A stretch of 64,000 nucleotides of DNA from Lachnospiraceae bacterium (GCA_021153325.1 JAGKTQ010000005.1:1-64000), one strand, 5' to 3'; counted from the first letter of the stretch, positions 1 through 9,291 are shown. Made by a program: numbers and translations. Notes: a model not told the origin generated them from the letters alone.

Positions 1-146
1 TCCACCGTGTTGTTGGTGGGGTTGGTGGGCTTGGGCGCACCCTCCTGAATCAAAGAGTCACCGGTGGGGGTGTAGGTCTGATTGGTAAACTGGGTGCAGC
101 CGCAAAGAAGAACACAGGCTAAAAGAAGGCAAAGTATTCGCTTCAT
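1..146 (-). CDS. Putative lipoprotein, N-terminal part only (runs off window)
   Basis: Only the first 48 codons lie in the window. The reading begins MKRILCLLLACVLLCGC, a lysine/arginine start followed by a hydrophobic stretch and a Cys that would be lipidated (lipobox-like LCGC, with an unusual Cys at -2). A Thr/Pro/Asn-rich linker follows, as in many membrane-anchored lipoproteins. A GGAGG ribosome site lies 9-10 bases before the ATG, and the ATG overlaps the stop of the preceding gene as ATGA, so the two are translationally coupled. The base composition is clearly GC-richer than the bulk of the window (35 of the first 60 bases are G or C). The function cannot be told from this fragment. 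Confidence 0.6.
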   Translation of the reverse strand, partial: MKRILCLLLACVLLCGCTQFTNQTYTPTGDSLIQEGAPKPTNPTNNTV

Positions 147-1294
147 TTTCCTATTCCTCCTTTGCATACAATGATCGCACCCTGGCTGCCCCGTTCATCC
201 CGGTGCTTCCGGGCAGACCAAAACCTGTCGGTTTGACATAAGGTGCAGTCGGTGCTGATGTCAATGCTCTTAACACCACGACGGGTGAGGGCATGGGCAT
301 TGACCGCCTTTAGGTTTACATAAAACTTATTTCCCCGTTTGGAAATATAGGGGGAGATGGCATCCCCATAGGTTTCCAAAAGGGCGTTGGGTACATCTTC
401 GTCAGTTTCAAAGCAGCACTGCCCAATATTAGGGCCGATGGCCGCCCGAATGTGACGGGGGTCAGAGCCGTAGGTGTTTATCATAGCTTCCACGGCCTTG
501 CCTGTGATGTCCTGGGCAGTGCCTTTCCAGCCTGCGTGGACAGCCCCCACTGCACCGGTCACTCCGTCATAAAGAAGAACAGGGGTGCAATCGGCAGTGA
601 ATACCACCAGGGCAAGGCCGGGGGTGTTGGTAACAAGACCGTCACATGGAGGGAAGGCAGGCTTATAAAGGCCTGTGCCGGCATCTGCGCCGGTGACGAC
701 CCGGATGATGTCTGTATGGGTCTGCTTGGTCAAAACCGCATTTTTAGGGTCAAAACCAATGGCATTTCCCAAGATTTCATAGTTTTTCAGAAGATTTCTT
801 GCCGGTATCAATATTTTAGTAAGAGAAATAAAAGAAACATCCACCGACGCAAAATCCAAGTCATCTGCAATATCATCCCGTACAAGGTAACGGAAATTCG
901 TTTTTTCCATACATACTACGCGTTCATCATTACGAAGTTTCCATGCAAGCTGCCCATGTCCCACGTCCACAGAATAAACTTTCACTGCACCATTTTGTAA
1001 CATACAGTCCGTAAAACCTCCGGTAGAAGCACCGATGTCCATACAGACCTTGCCGTCTAAAGTAATCCCGAACTGTTCCATAGCCTTTTCCAGCTTCAAA
1101 CCGCCTCTGCTCACATACTTAAGACTGTGTCCCTTTACTTCTATTTTTACTTTTTCTTCATCAAAAGTAGTGCCTGCTTTGTCTTCTCTCTGTCCATCCA
1201 CGAACACACTACCTGACATAATAATAGCTTTTGCCTTTTCTCTTGATTCTGCCAGTCCCTGTTTGACAAGCAGTACATCCAAGCGTTCTTTCAT
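143..1294 (-). CDS. Chimeric ORF: TlyA-type rRNA methyltransferase N-terminal half fused to PgeF (laccase-domain) C-terminal part
   Basis: Residues 1 to about 167 match the hemolysin A/TlyA family: an S4 RNA-binding domain from the start (RLDVLLVKQGL), then the FtsJ-like SAM-binding motif DIGASTGGFTDC and DVSFISLTKIL. The expected continuation with the KPQFE motif is absent. Residues from about 170 to the end match the YfiH/PgeF multicopper-like family (purine nucleoside phosphorylase / peptidoglycan-editing factor), with FTADCTPVLLYD, VGAVHAGWKGT and the final SARKHRDERGSQGAI, but its N-terminal part is missing. So each enzyme keeps about half to three quarters of its length. The PgeF part and the lipoprotein behind it are GC-rich while the TlyA part is AT-rich like dxs next to it. 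In related Clostridia tlyA is usually followed by nadK, argR and recN. I read this as an assembly chimera near position 770-800; a true in-frame fusion is the less likely alternative. Confidence 0.75.
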   Translation of the reverse strand: MKERLDVLLVKQGLAESREKAKAIIMSGSVFVDGQREDKAGTTFDEEKVKIEVKGHSLKYVSRGGLKLEKAMEQFGITLDGKVCMDIGASTGGFTDCMLQNGAVKVYSVDVGHGQLAWKLRNDERVVCMEKTNFRYLVRDDIADDLDFASVDVSFISLTKILIPARNLLKNYEILGNAIGFDPKNAVLTKQTHTDIIRVVTGADAGTGLYKPAFPPCDGLVTNTPGLALVVFTADCTPVLLYDGVTGAVGAVHAGWKGTAQDITGKAVEAMINTYGSDPRHIRAAIGPNIGQCCFETDEDVPNALLETYGDAISPYISKRGNKFYVNLKAVNAHALTRRGVKSIDISTDCTLCQTDRFWSARKHRDERGSQGAIIVCKGGIGK

Positions 1295-1296
1295 TG

Positions 1297-3174
1297 TTAA
1301 TTTTCCCTATAAATAGTTTTATATTTTTCTGTTACTTTTTGAATAATACTATCATTATCAATGCCAACTTCTTTTCGCAATATATCAACATTACCATGCT
1401 CTACATATGCATCTGGCAATGCAATGGAAAGCACTTTTGCATCCGTATCCAAAGTTTGTAAATAATCTCTTACCTTTTCGCCGAAACCACCACTTGCTAC
1501 ATTTTCTTCCATCGTTACTAAAAGTTTATGATCTTTGCAAAGTGCTTTTACCATATTTTCATCAATCGGTTTTACGAATCTTGCATTAACAAGTGAAACG
1601 GAATATCCTTTTTGTACGAGTTCTTCTCGCACTTCTAAAGCAGTTTTTACCATGCTGCCAACAGCGATCAATGCAATTTCTTTTTCCTTGTAGATCAATT
1701 CGCTCTTTCCAAGTACGATTGGGGCACGATATTCTTTCAGTCCATCAAAAGCCGTACCTCTTGGATAACGAATGGCGATAGGATGTCCAAAATTCACTGC
1801 AAACTTCATCATATCGGAAAGCTCCCATTTATTTTTTGGAGCCATAATATGCATATTTGGTATGGAAGAAAGATAGGACAAGTCAAAGATACCCTGATGC
1901 GTCTCTCCGTCACTTCCTACTAATCCAGCCCTATCAATTGCAAATACAACTGGCAGATCCTGAATACATACATCATGTAAAATCTGATCATAAGCTCTCT
2001 GCAAGAAAGACGAATACACTGCAACGATCGGCTTCATTCCACCCGCAGCCATACCTGCCGCAAACGTAACCGCATGCTCTTCCGCAATACCAACATCAAA
2101 AAACCGATCCGGATAAATATTGCGGAAACGCTTCAACCCGGTTCCATCCGGCATAGCTGCTGTAATGGCTACAATTTTTTCATCCCGGTTTCCAAGCTTG
2201 GTCATAACTGTGGAAAAGATGTCTGTATAATTTGCCACCGTTCTTGGTTTTGCTGGTAATCCGGTCTGGATATCAAACGGTTCTGTTCCATGAAATCTTG
2301 CAGGATGTCTTTCTGCCGGTTCGTATCCTTTTCCTTTTTCTGTAATAACATGAACAAGCACACCTCTTCGGATTTTTTTTGCCTCTCCGAAAACTCGCAC
2401 AAGTTCCTCAATATTATGTCCATCTACAGGTCCTAAATAGGTAAGTCCCATATCTTCAAAGAACATTCCCGGCACAACAAGCTGCTTTAAACTGTTCTTT
2501 GCCTTACGAATGCCTTCTACAAGTGGTTCCCCATATTTGGGCATTCCTTTTAATGTATAATAAATTCCTTCTTTCACATCCCAATACTTAGGCGCCATAC
2601 GCAAGTTATTCAAATATTTGGAAATACCGCCTACATTTTCAGAAATAGACATATTATTATCATTTAGAACAACGATAAAATTTGTCTCCATTCTGGCTGC
2701 ATTATTCAGTGCTTCATATGCCATACCACCTGTCAGTGCACCATCACCAATAACCGAAACGATGGTATTTGTTTCACCTAAAATATCTCTTGCACGTACA
2801 AGACCCAAGCCTGCTGAAATAGAAGTCGAACTATGTCCAGTATCAAAACAGTCACACGCGCTTTCTTTTCTTTTAGGGAATCCGCTCATTCCCCCATATT
2901 TACGCAATGTTTCAAAGCCTTCTCTTCTTCCGGTCAAAAGCTTATGTGTATAGGATTGATGACCTACATCCCAAACAATTTTATCCTCCGGTAAATTCAA
3001 GGATAAATGAAGTGCCATCGTAAGCTCTACGGCACCTAAATTAGAACCCAAATGTCCTCCAGTTACACTGATCTTTTCAATCAGGAACTGCCTGATTTCC
3101 TCTGCAAGCGCTTTATAATCTGCAGGGCTGATATTCTTTATATCATTTTCCTTCTTTATCTGGTCTAATAGCAT
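1297..3174 (-). CDS. dxs: 1-deoxy-D-xylulose-5-phosphate synthase
   Basis: Thiamine-diphosphate enzyme that condenses pyruvate and glyceraldehyde 3-phosphate, the first step of the MEP isoprenoid pathway, in the cytosol. The 625-residue length fits the family. The ThDP/Mg motif GDGALTGG lies at residues 143-150, the early HLGSNLG motif at 41-47, and the second transketolase domain carries DRAGLVGSDGETHQG. A GAGGAA ribosome site precedes the ATG. It follows ispA by 15 bases and precedes tlyA by 2 bases in one operon, so both the entry enzyme of the MEP pathway and a prenyl diphosphate synthase are made together. Confidence 0.97.
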   Translation of the reverse strand: MLLDQIKKENDIKNISPADYKALAEEIRQFLIEKISVTGGHLGSNLGAVELTMALHLSLNLPEDKIVWDVGHQSYTHKLLTGRREGFETLRKYGGMSGFPKRKESACDCFDTGHSSTSISAGLGLVRARDILGETNTIVSVIGDGALTGGMAYEALNNAARMETNFIVVLNDNNMSISENVGGISKYLNNLRMAPKYWDVKEGIYYTLKGMPKYGEPLVEGIRKAKNSLKQLVVPGMFFEDMGLTYLGPVDGHNIEELVRVFGEAKKIRRGVLVHVITEKGKGYEPAERHPARFHGTEPFDIQTGLPAKPRTVANYTDIFSTVMTKLGNRDEKIVAITAAMPDGTGLKRFRNIYPDRFFDVGIAEEHAVTFAAGMAAGGMKPIVAVYSSFLQRAYDQILHDVCIQDLPVVFAIDRAGLVGSDGETHQGIFDLSYLSSIPNMHIMAPKNKWELSDMMKFAVNFGHPIAIRYPRGTAFDGLKEYRAPIVLGKSELIYKEKEIALIAVGSMVKTALEVREELVQKGYSVSLVNARFVKPIDENMVKALCKDHKLLVTMEENVASGGFGEKVRDYLQTLDTDAKVLSIALPDAYVEHGNVDILRKEVGIDNDSIIQKVTEKYKTIYREN

Positions 3175-3189
3175 GGCATTTCCTCTTAT

Positions 3190-4092
3190 CTATTTTTCTC
3201 TGTTAATTAACTGTTCTACCAATTCTTCCAAAAACAGATTCCTTTGTCCAAAAGATGCCAAAATGGAAATAGCTTCTTTTGAAAGTTTCTTAACATCATC
3301 TTTTGATCTTTCCAATCCGTAAATAGATACATATGTCTTTTTATGATTTTTTTCGTCACTGCCTATCGGTTTGCCAAGCACTTCTAACGTACTTGTTACA
3401 TCTAAGATATCATCTTGTATCTGAAAAGCAATTCCAATATTATAGGCACATTTTTCAATTTTATCTACATCCACTTTGGATGCTCCCGCCAAAACAGCTC
3501 CTATCATCATAGATGCCTGAATCAATGCCGCCGTTTTATGCTCATGGATAAATAAAAGTTTTTCTCCATCTACATCACTCTCCGGCTTTTCTGCCTCAAT
3601 ATCTGCCGTCTGTCCGCCTATCATACCATAAATTCCAGCTTTATTTGCAAGTATGCCGAGTGCTCTGACAAGATAAGGATTGTTTTCCTTTTCTGCTTTA
3701 AGTGCTGTCTCAAAGGCAAAATTAAGTAATCCATCTCCTGCAAGAATCGCCGTACACTCGTCAAATTGTGCCCATGTTGTTTTCTTTCCTCTACGGTACT
3801 CGTCATTATCCATCGCCGGAAGATCATCATGTACAAGGGAATAGGTGTGAATCATTTCCATCGCCGCCATAAATGGTTCTATCACTTCACCTGTTCCGCC
3901 AAACATTTCAAAAACTTCTTTCATAAGCATAGGACGCAGTCTTTTTCCCCCTGCCAACACGCTGTAATTCATTGCTTCAATAACAGGTTTCTGTGCACCT
4001 TCCGCTTTCGGCAGATATTTGAAAATAATCTCTTCTGTCTGTTTTGTTTTCTCTTCTAACTGTTTTTTATTCAAACTCACAAAGCTCACCAC
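3190..4092 (-). CDS. ispA: Polyprenyl (farnesyl/geranylgeranyl) diphosphate synthase
   Basis: Trans-prenyltransferase that elongates allylic diphosphates with isopentenyl diphosphate. The first aspartate-rich motif DDLPAMD is at residues 89-95 and the second, QIQDDILD, is near residue 225; GGKRLRP is also present. The chain-length region before the first motif (IHTYSLVHDD) is typical of short-chain synthases, so farnesyl diphosphate is the likely main product. The listed GTG start gives a 26-base overlap with xseB; further GTG and TTG codons within the next 7 residues could also be the start, because no strong ribosome site decides. The xseA-xseB-ispA-dxs order is standard in Firmicutes. Confidence 0.93.
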   Translation of the reverse strand: MVSFVSLNKKQLEEKTKQTEEIIFKYLPKAEGAQKPVIEAMNYSVLAGGKRLRPMLMKEVFEMFGGTGEVIEPFMAAMEMIHTYSLVHDDLPAMDNDEYRRGKKTTWAQFDECTAILAGDGLLNFAFETALKAEKENNPYLVRALGILANKAGIYGMIGGQTADIEAEKPESDVDGEKLLFIHEHKTAALIQASMMIGAVLAGASKVDVDKIEKCAYNIGIAFQIQDDILDVTSTLEVLGKPIGSDEKNHKKTYVSIYGLERSKDDVKKLSKEAISILASFGQRNLFLEELVEQLINREK

Positions 4093-4306
4093 TTTCGCTG
4101 ATTTTCAATACCTGTTTTTCTACTCTGTCTATAGATTCACTGCAATGTTTTAAAAGCTGCATTCCCTGTTCATACTCTTTGAACGCATCTTCCAAAGAAA
4201 TTTCGTTATCCTGCAATCTTTCAATGACATCTTCCAACTGCTCAAATGCTTCTTCTAAAGGAAATGTATTTTCTTGTAAAAGTCCTTCTTCTTTTTTTCC
4301 CGCCAT
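4067..4306 (-). CDS. xseB: Exodeoxyribonuclease VII small subunit
   Basis: Small all-helical subunit of exonuclease VII, which degrades single-stranded DNA to oligonucleotides together with XseA. The 79-residue protein shows the family core FEQLEDVIERLQ, followed by ISLEDAFKEYEQGMQLLKHC. Highly charged N-terminus. It lies 1 base behind xseA and overlaps ispA, so the three are one transcript. Confidence 0.95.
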   Translation of the reverse strand: MAGKKEEGLLQENTFPLEEAFEQLEDVIERLQDNEISLEDAFKEYEQGMQLLKHCSESIDRVEKQVLKISESGELCEFE

Positions 4307-4307
4307 A

Positions 4308-5519
4308 TTATTCGCTCCAATTTAACTTCTCTGTGTTTTCTACTACTGCTTCAATCTTTCCATCGCTGATATAGACATTGATCACGTCCCCAACGCTTAC
4401 TTGACTGATTTTCGTCACCGTCTCACCTTCTCCTACTGAAGTATGTGAAAACCCTTGATTCAATTTATCAAGCGGCGAAAGTCCTTTTAATTTTTCTATA
4501 TAAATTTCCAATTCATGCCTTTTTCTTACAAGAATACGCTTTATAGCTTCCTGTAATTCTTCTTCCAGTTTCATCGTATAAGTACGTTTTTCCCGTATCT
4601 GATTCACCGGGCTCAAATATCCAAGCTGCATTTTGTAGCTTTGCAAAAGTGCTCTTTTGCGTTCTAAATGATATGACATTCCACCATTTAAACGGGAACT
4701 ATATTCTTCCAGTTTTTCTTCTAATACACGCAGATCATAAACTGCAAGTTCGGCTGCTGCGGAAGGAGTCGGTGCACGCAGATCAGCTACATAATCACAT
4801 ATGGTCGTATCTGTCTCATGCCCTACTGCGGAAATGATCGGTACAGAGCAGTCAAAAACCGCCTGTGCAACAAGCTCTTCATTAAAAGCCCACAAATCCT
4901 CTAAGGAGCCACCTCCTCTACCAACAATAATGGTATCCACCTTTCGCCTTTCCAACGCGCGGATTCCCTGCACAATACTCTGCGCTGCCATCTCTCCCTG
5001 TACAATTGCCGGATAAAGGATAATCTGAATATAGGGATTTCTTCTTGTTGCAATATTAATAATATCTCTTACTGCCGCCCCTGTTGGTGCAGTTACAACA
5101 CCAAGTGTCTTAATATATTTAGGGATTGGCTGTTTATATTCTGGTGCAAACATACCTCGTTCCAGCAGTTCTTTCTTCAAACGCTCAAAACGTTCATTCA
5201 AAACGCCTGCTCCATCTAATACAATCTGCTTTGCATAAAGCTGATATTTGCCATCCCGCTCATAAACATCGATAGTACCCCCTGCAATGATCTGTTGTCC
5301 TTCTTCCAAGCGAAATTTTAAGCCGCTACGATTACCAGCAAACATCACACAGGCAATGGTTCCTTTTTCATCCTTTAACGTAAAATAAATATGTCCAGAA
5401 GAATGATATTTGCAGTTACTTACTTCTCCTCTTACAAGAATAGACTGCAACATAAAATCCTGCGTGAACATATTTTTTATATAAGAATTTACTTGTGCTA
5501 CCGTATAGACATTATGCAT
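4308..5519 (-). CDS. xseA: Exodeoxyribonuclease VII large subunit
   Basis: Catalytic subunit of exonuclease VII. N-terminal OB-fold (residues about 5-100, with ILVRGEVSNCKYHSSGHIYF) binds single-stranded DNA; the central catalytic domain has VGRGGGSLEDLWAFNEE and ISAVGHETDTTICDYVADLR, the family signature; the rest is a long coiled-coil that binds XseB copies. 403 residues is slightly short compared with the E. coli protein but normal for Firmicutes. GGAGAAG ribosome site before the ATG. Confidence 0.96.
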   Translation of the reverse strand: MHNVYTVAQVNSYIKNMFTQDFMLQSILVRGEVSNCKYHSSGHIYFTLKDEKGTIACVMFAGNRSGLKFRLEEGQQIIAGGTIDVYERDGKYQLYAKQIVLDGAGVLNERFERLKKELLERGMFAPEYKQPIPKYIKTLGVVTAPTGAAVRDIINIATRRNPYIQIILYPAIVQGEMAAQSIVQGIRALERRKVDTIIVGRGGGSLEDLWAFNEELVAQAVFDCSVPIISAVGHETDTTICDYVADLRAPTPSAAAELAVYDLRVLEEKLEEYSSRLNGGMSYHLERKRALLQSYKMQLGYLSPVNQIREKRTYTMKLEEELQEAIKRILVRKRHELEIYIEKLKGLSPLDKLNQGFSHTSVGEGETVTKISQVSVGDVINVYISDGKIEAVVENTEKLNWSE

Positions 5520-5576
5520 TTTTCTTCTCCAAGCCTGTCATAAAACATGCCACTATACCTGAAAAGTACAGGTTAA

Positions 5577-5975
5577 TTAAGCGAACTGGGAAAGTACTCC
5601 ATTTACAAATGAGGAAGATCCATCCTGACCAAACTTTTTCGAAAGCTCTACTGCTTCATTAATAGCAACGCTTGTCGGTACTGTATCGTCATATTTGATC
5701 TCATATACAGCAAGGCGTAAGATTGTCAATTCAACTTTTCCCATTCTTGCTGTAGTCCAGCATTCTGCATTTTCATTGATCAGGGCGTCCAGTTCCTCTA
5801 ATTTCTCTACAATATGGTCAAACTTCTCACGAATATATGTGGTATCCTTTTCCCCTGCCTGATTTTCTTCATCTTCAAAGAACAAATCTTTCTGTTCTTC
5901 CATTTCTTCTGCATTATTAAATTCAACACGGAATAACAATTTAAAAATCTGTTCTCTTAATTCTCTTCTGCTCAT
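5577..5975 (-). CDS. nusB: Transcription antitermination factor NusB
   Basis: All-helical RNA-binding protein that acts with NusE (S10) at boxA sites in rRNA operons. The C-terminal part is characteristic: NEAVELSKKFGQDGSSSFVNGVL. The N-terminal SRRELREQIFKLLFRVEF also matches. An acidic insertion (EMEEQKDLFFEDEENQ) lies between helices. 132 residues, normal length. It follows the Asp23-like gene by 9 bases and precedes xseA by 57 bases. Confidence 0.95.
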   Translation of the reverse strand: MSRRELREQIFKLLFRVEFNNAEEMEEQKDLFFEDEENQAGEKDTTYIREKFDHIVEKLEELDALINENAECWTTARMGKVELTILRLAVYEIKYDDTVPTSVAINEAVELSKKFGQDGSSSFVNGVLSQFA

Positions 5976-5984
5976 TGACTTTCG

Positions 5985-6371
5985 TTAGTTACCTTTCTGC
6001 ATATTTACGCCGGCAATACGGATATTTACGTCCGTAACATTTAAACCTGTCATATTTTCGATTGCAGTCTTTACTTTTGACTGCACCTTCTGGCAAGTTG
6101 CAGGAATATTGTATCCATAATCCATCATAACTGCCAGATCCACTGTAACATGTTTTTCAAAAACATCGACTTTTACACCTTTTGTAAGCTTTTTCACGCC
6201 AACTTTGCTCATCAGTTCATTGCTCATATTTCCAGCCATGGCAGAAACACCCTCTACCTCTGTTGCTGCAAGTCCTGCGATCATAGCCACCACATCATCT
6301 GCAATTTTCACTGTTCCGATATTTTCATCATCCTGCAATACATAAGTATTTCTATCTGTTTCTCTTTCCAT
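5985..6371 (-). CDS. Asp23/Gls24 family envelope stress-like protein
   Basis: Small cytosolic protein of the Asp23/Gls24 (DUF322) family, in which members associate with the membrane and with cell-envelope stress tolerance. The signature is visible: GTVKIADDVVAMIAGLAATEVEGV, then VDVFEKHVTVDLAVMMDYGYNIP, and VTDVNIRIAGV near the end. 128 residues. It is the first gene of the operon, with a strong GGAGG site 8 bases before the ATG and a consensus promoter about 40 bases upstream. The same position before nusB is common in Firmicutes. The exact role is not known. Confidence 0.9.
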   Translation of the reverse strand: MERETDRNTYVLQDDENIGTVKIADDVVAMIAGLAATEVEGVSAMAGNMSNELMSKVGVKKLTKGVKVDVFEKHVTVDLAVMMDYGYNIPATCQKVQSKVKTAIENMTGLNVTDVNIRIAGVNMQKGN

Positions 6372-6409
6372 GAGGTTACCTCCAAATATCCGATTCTCTT
6401 TTTCCGTTT

Positions 6410-6438
6410 ATTATACCAAATATTAAGTATATTGACAA
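6410..6438 (-). promoter_or_regulatory. SigA-type promoter of the asp23-nusB-xseAB-ispA-dxs-tlyA operon
   Basis: On the minus strand TTGTCA (6433-6438) is followed after 17 bases by TATAAT (6410-6415), a near-perfect housekeeping promoter. It lies just before the Asp23-like gene. Confidence 0.75.
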
Positions 6439-6445
6439 ATATTTA

Positions 6446-7633
6446 TTATTCTGAAAGCCAAAAACTTAAGCTGAATTGTTCATCATTCTGTGCATACGCA
6501 ATGACACCATCACTTGTTGCATTCATATATTGAAAAATCTTTTGCTTTGTGATCAGTTCCTCATACATTTCCTGATACACATTATCTTCAGCACATTGAA
6601 GTGTAATATACTCTTTCCCTTCTGCGTAACTTTTTTCAAAAAGTTCGGTAAGCTGCTCTTCGTTTACTTCTGTAAAATAGGCACCTTCTCTAACATAATA
6701 ATTGTCCGCTATTGCTGTACATTCCGGCATAGGCACAACATTTTGGATCGTATGGGTCTTGCATAACTGCTCGGTAGTCACGCACAGATAATCGTAATTG
6801 ATCACTGGCAGATTATTGACTTCATAGCTTTGCTCTGTTGTCATCCGGTAGGAAGCATCACCCCATGTAGTATCCACATAATATGGTTCTCCATCTGCAT
6901 ATACAAGATTCCATGCATGTCCTTCACCATAGTCCACATATCCTACTACTAATGTTGATTTAATACCTGCCTTCAAAAGCAAATACTGGGTCGCTTTGGC
7001 ATATCCCTGACATACAGACTGTTTATCCAAAAACACAGAACAGATATTTTGATTATTCTCTGCATGCACATTATATTCTGTATTTTGAATAATGTACTCA
7101 TAAATATATTTAATTTTTTCATAATCATCCGCATCCGTTGGAATTCCAGACAGAATTTCTTCTGCACACGTTTCAATAGCCTGTTTCTTTTGTTCTATTT
7201 CTGCACTTTCCATCGTATAGGATGCCTGAAAAACAATTTTATTTATTTTATTCCCTCGGGAATATTTTGTAAAAGTATAACCTTCCACATAAAAAATTTC
7301 AGGATGGTCATTTAAAACACACTGGAATACTTTCTCCATCTGCTCAGTATCCGTTGTAGAAAGCTCTTGTTCCTGCATTACAACTAAAGAGTTATAAATT
7401 TCTATATACAACTCCCGCTCTTCTTCCGAAAGGCACTCGTAAGTATAAAGTCCTTCTTGCTCCTTTTGCAATGACAATATCTCCTGCTCTTGTATTTGGT
7501 TTGCGGCATTGTTTTCTTCTGTATGAATGATATTTGTTCCTGTCTCACTTTCAATCTGCCTTACTTCAAAAAAGATACACACTGCCAAAATGAACGTGCT
7601 CATCCAAAAAAGTATCGCAAGACGTTTCTTCAT
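6446..7633 (-). CDS. Transglutaminase-like domain protein, membrane-anchored or secreted
   Basis: Residues about 5-24 form a single hydrophobic segment after MKKR, a signal anchor or signal peptide. The middle part is a transglutaminase-like (papain-fold) core: Cys near residue 208 in KQSVCQGYAKA, His near 240 in EGHAWNLVY and Asp near 254 in YYVDTTWGD form the catalytic triad. The region before it (DHPEIFYVEGY) is the DUF that commonly precedes this core in Clostridia. Such proteins are thought to act as peptidases or in envelope processing outside the cell; the substrate is unknown. GGAGG ribosome site. It sits 32 bases behind prfC. Confidence 0.85.
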   Translation of the reverse strand: MKKRLAILFWMSTFILAVCIFFEVRQIESETGTNIIHTEENNAANQIQEQEILSLQKEQEGLYTYECLSEEERELYIEIYNSLVVMQEQELSTTDTEQMEKVFQCVLNDHPEIFYVEGYTFTKYSRGNKINKIVFQASYTMESAEIEQKKQAIETCAEEILSGIPTDADDYEKIKYIYEYIIQNTEYNVHAENNQNICSVFLDKQSVCQGYAKATQYLLLKAGIKSTLVVGYVDYGEGHAWNLVYADGEPYYVDTTWGDASYRMTTEQSYEVNNLPVINYDYLCVTTEQLCKTHTIQNVVPMPECTAIADNYYVREGAYFTEVNEEQLTELFEKSYAEGKEYITLQCAEDNVYQEMYEELITKQKIFQYMNATSDGVIAYAQNDEQFSLSFWLSE

Positions 7634-7665
7634 TGTTTGTCCTCCATACTGCCGTTTTCTAAGAA

Positions 7666-9258
7666 CTAATTTCGCCCAAATTCAGATAAGATCAATCCTT
7701 CGTTTCTATCGAGTGTCATTCCAATGCTCCACTGGTTTACAAACAAAAGAAGTGGATTGCCTTTTAAGTCTTTAATTTTCTTCATATCGGAAGTTCCAAC
7801 AAGCTTGGTTAAATCAATATCTTTGTTTTCAATCCAGCGGATATGTTCGTAAGGAAGATTTTCTAAACGGATTTCAACATTATACTCATTTTCCAAACGA
7901 TATTTCAGTACATCAAACTGCAGAACACCTACTACACCTACAATGATTTCTTCCATACCGGTATTAAATTCCTGGAAAATCTGTATAGCACCTTCCTGCG
8001 CGATCTGTGTGATACCTTTTACGAACTGTTTTCTTTTCATCGTATCCATCTGTCTGACTCTTGCAAAATGTTCCGGTGCAAATGTCGGAATTCCTTCATA
8101 CTGGAACTGTTCTTTTGGCATACAGATAGTATCTCCGATTGAAAAAATACCCGGATCAAATACACCAATAATATCTCCCGCATATGCTTCATCCAATATC
8201 TTTCTCTCACTTGCCATAATCTGCTGTGGCTGTGAAAGACGCATTACTTTATTTCCCTGCACATGTTTTACTTCCATCTGTGCATCATACTTTCCGGAAC
8301 AAATTCGCATGAATGCAATTCTGTCGCGATGTGCTTTATTCATATTTGCCTGAATTTTAAATACAAATGCAGAAAATTCCTGTTCTGTAGGATTGATCAG
8401 ACCGATATCTGCCTTTCGTGGAAGCGGTGTTGTTGCCATTTGTAAAAAGTGCTGCAAAAAGATTTCCACACCAAAGTTCGTCAACGCGGAACCAAAAAAT
8501 ACAGGTGTCAATTCTCCCTTTCTTACAAGCTCCAGATCAAATTCTGCGCTGGCTCCATCCAAAAGTTCAATCTCACTATCCAAAATGTCTTTGTTTTCCG
8601 GTCCGATATGAGCTAATAATTCTTCTTCATTATCAAGAGAAATTTCAGTACTTTCGCCTTCCTTTGTACCCTTTTCTGTATCAGAATAAGTAATGACACA
8701 CTGTTTCTCTCTGTCATAAACGCCTTTAAAATTTTTACCAGAGCCAATTGGCCAGTTGATCGGACATGTTGCAATTCCCAGTTCTTTTTCAATTTCATCT
8801 AACAGTTCAAAAGTATCATTAGCATCCCTATCCATCTTGTTGATAAAGGTAAAGATCGGGATTTTTCTCATAACACATACTTTAAACAGCTTTCTTGTCT
8901 GTGCCTCTACACCTTTAGAAGCATCAATGACCATAACCGCAGAATCTGCAGCCATCAGGGTACGGTATGTGTCTTCTGAGAAGTCCTGATGTCCAGGCGT
9001 GTCCAAAATATTAATACAATAGCCGTCATATTCAAACTGCAAAACAGAAGAGGTAACGGAAATACCTCTCTCTTTTTCGATTTCCATCCAGTCTGAAACA
9101 GCATGTCTTGCTGTTGCCTTACCTTTTACACTTCCTGCCAGATTAATAGCGCCTCCATAGAGCAGGAACTTTTCTGTTAAAGTTGTCTTTCCTGCATCCG
9201 GATGCGAAATGATCGCAAATGTTCTTCGTCTGTTAATTTCTTCTGCATAGTTTCCCAC
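7666..9258 (-). CDS. prfC: Peptide chain release factor 3
   Basis: GTPase that recycles RF1/RF2 from the ribosome after peptide release. G1 motif SHPDAGKTTLTEK, G3 DTPGHQDFSEDTYR and G4 FINKMDR are all present, and the family-specific insert ARHAVSDWMEIEKERGIS marks RF3 rather than EF-G. I place the start at the GTG at 9258, because a GGAGG site lies 8 bases upstream of it; an in-frame TTG at 9273 overlaps that site. This gives 530 residues, the usual length. Confidence 0.96.
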   Translation of the reverse strand: MGNYAEEINRRRTFAIISHPDAGKTTLTEKFLLYGGAINLAGSVKGKATARHAVSDWMEIEKERGISVTSSVLQFEYDGYCINILDTPGHQDFSEDTYRTLMAADSAVMVIDASKGVEAQTRKLFKVCVMRKIPIFTFINKMDRDANDTFELLDEIEKELGIATCPINWPIGSGKNFKGVYDREKQCVITYSDTEKGTKEGESTEISLDNEEELLAHIGPENKDILDSEIELLDGASAEFDLELVRKGELTPVFFGSALTNFGVEIFLQHFLQMATTPLPRKADIGLINPTEQEFSAFVFKIQANMNKAHRDRIAFMRICSGKYDAQMEVKHVQGNKVMRLSQPQQIMASERKILDEAYAGDIIGVFDPGIFSIGDTICMPKEQFQYEGIPTFAPEHFARVRQMDTMKRKQFVKGITQIAQEGAIQIFQEFNTGMEEIIVGVVGVLQFDVLKYRLENEYNVEIRLENLPYEHIRWIENKDIDLTKLVGTSDMKKIKDLKGNPLLLFVNQWSIGMTLDRNEGLILSEFGRN

Positions 9259-9291
9259 GCTTGTTTCCTCCAATTTTACGTTTCTTTTCTC

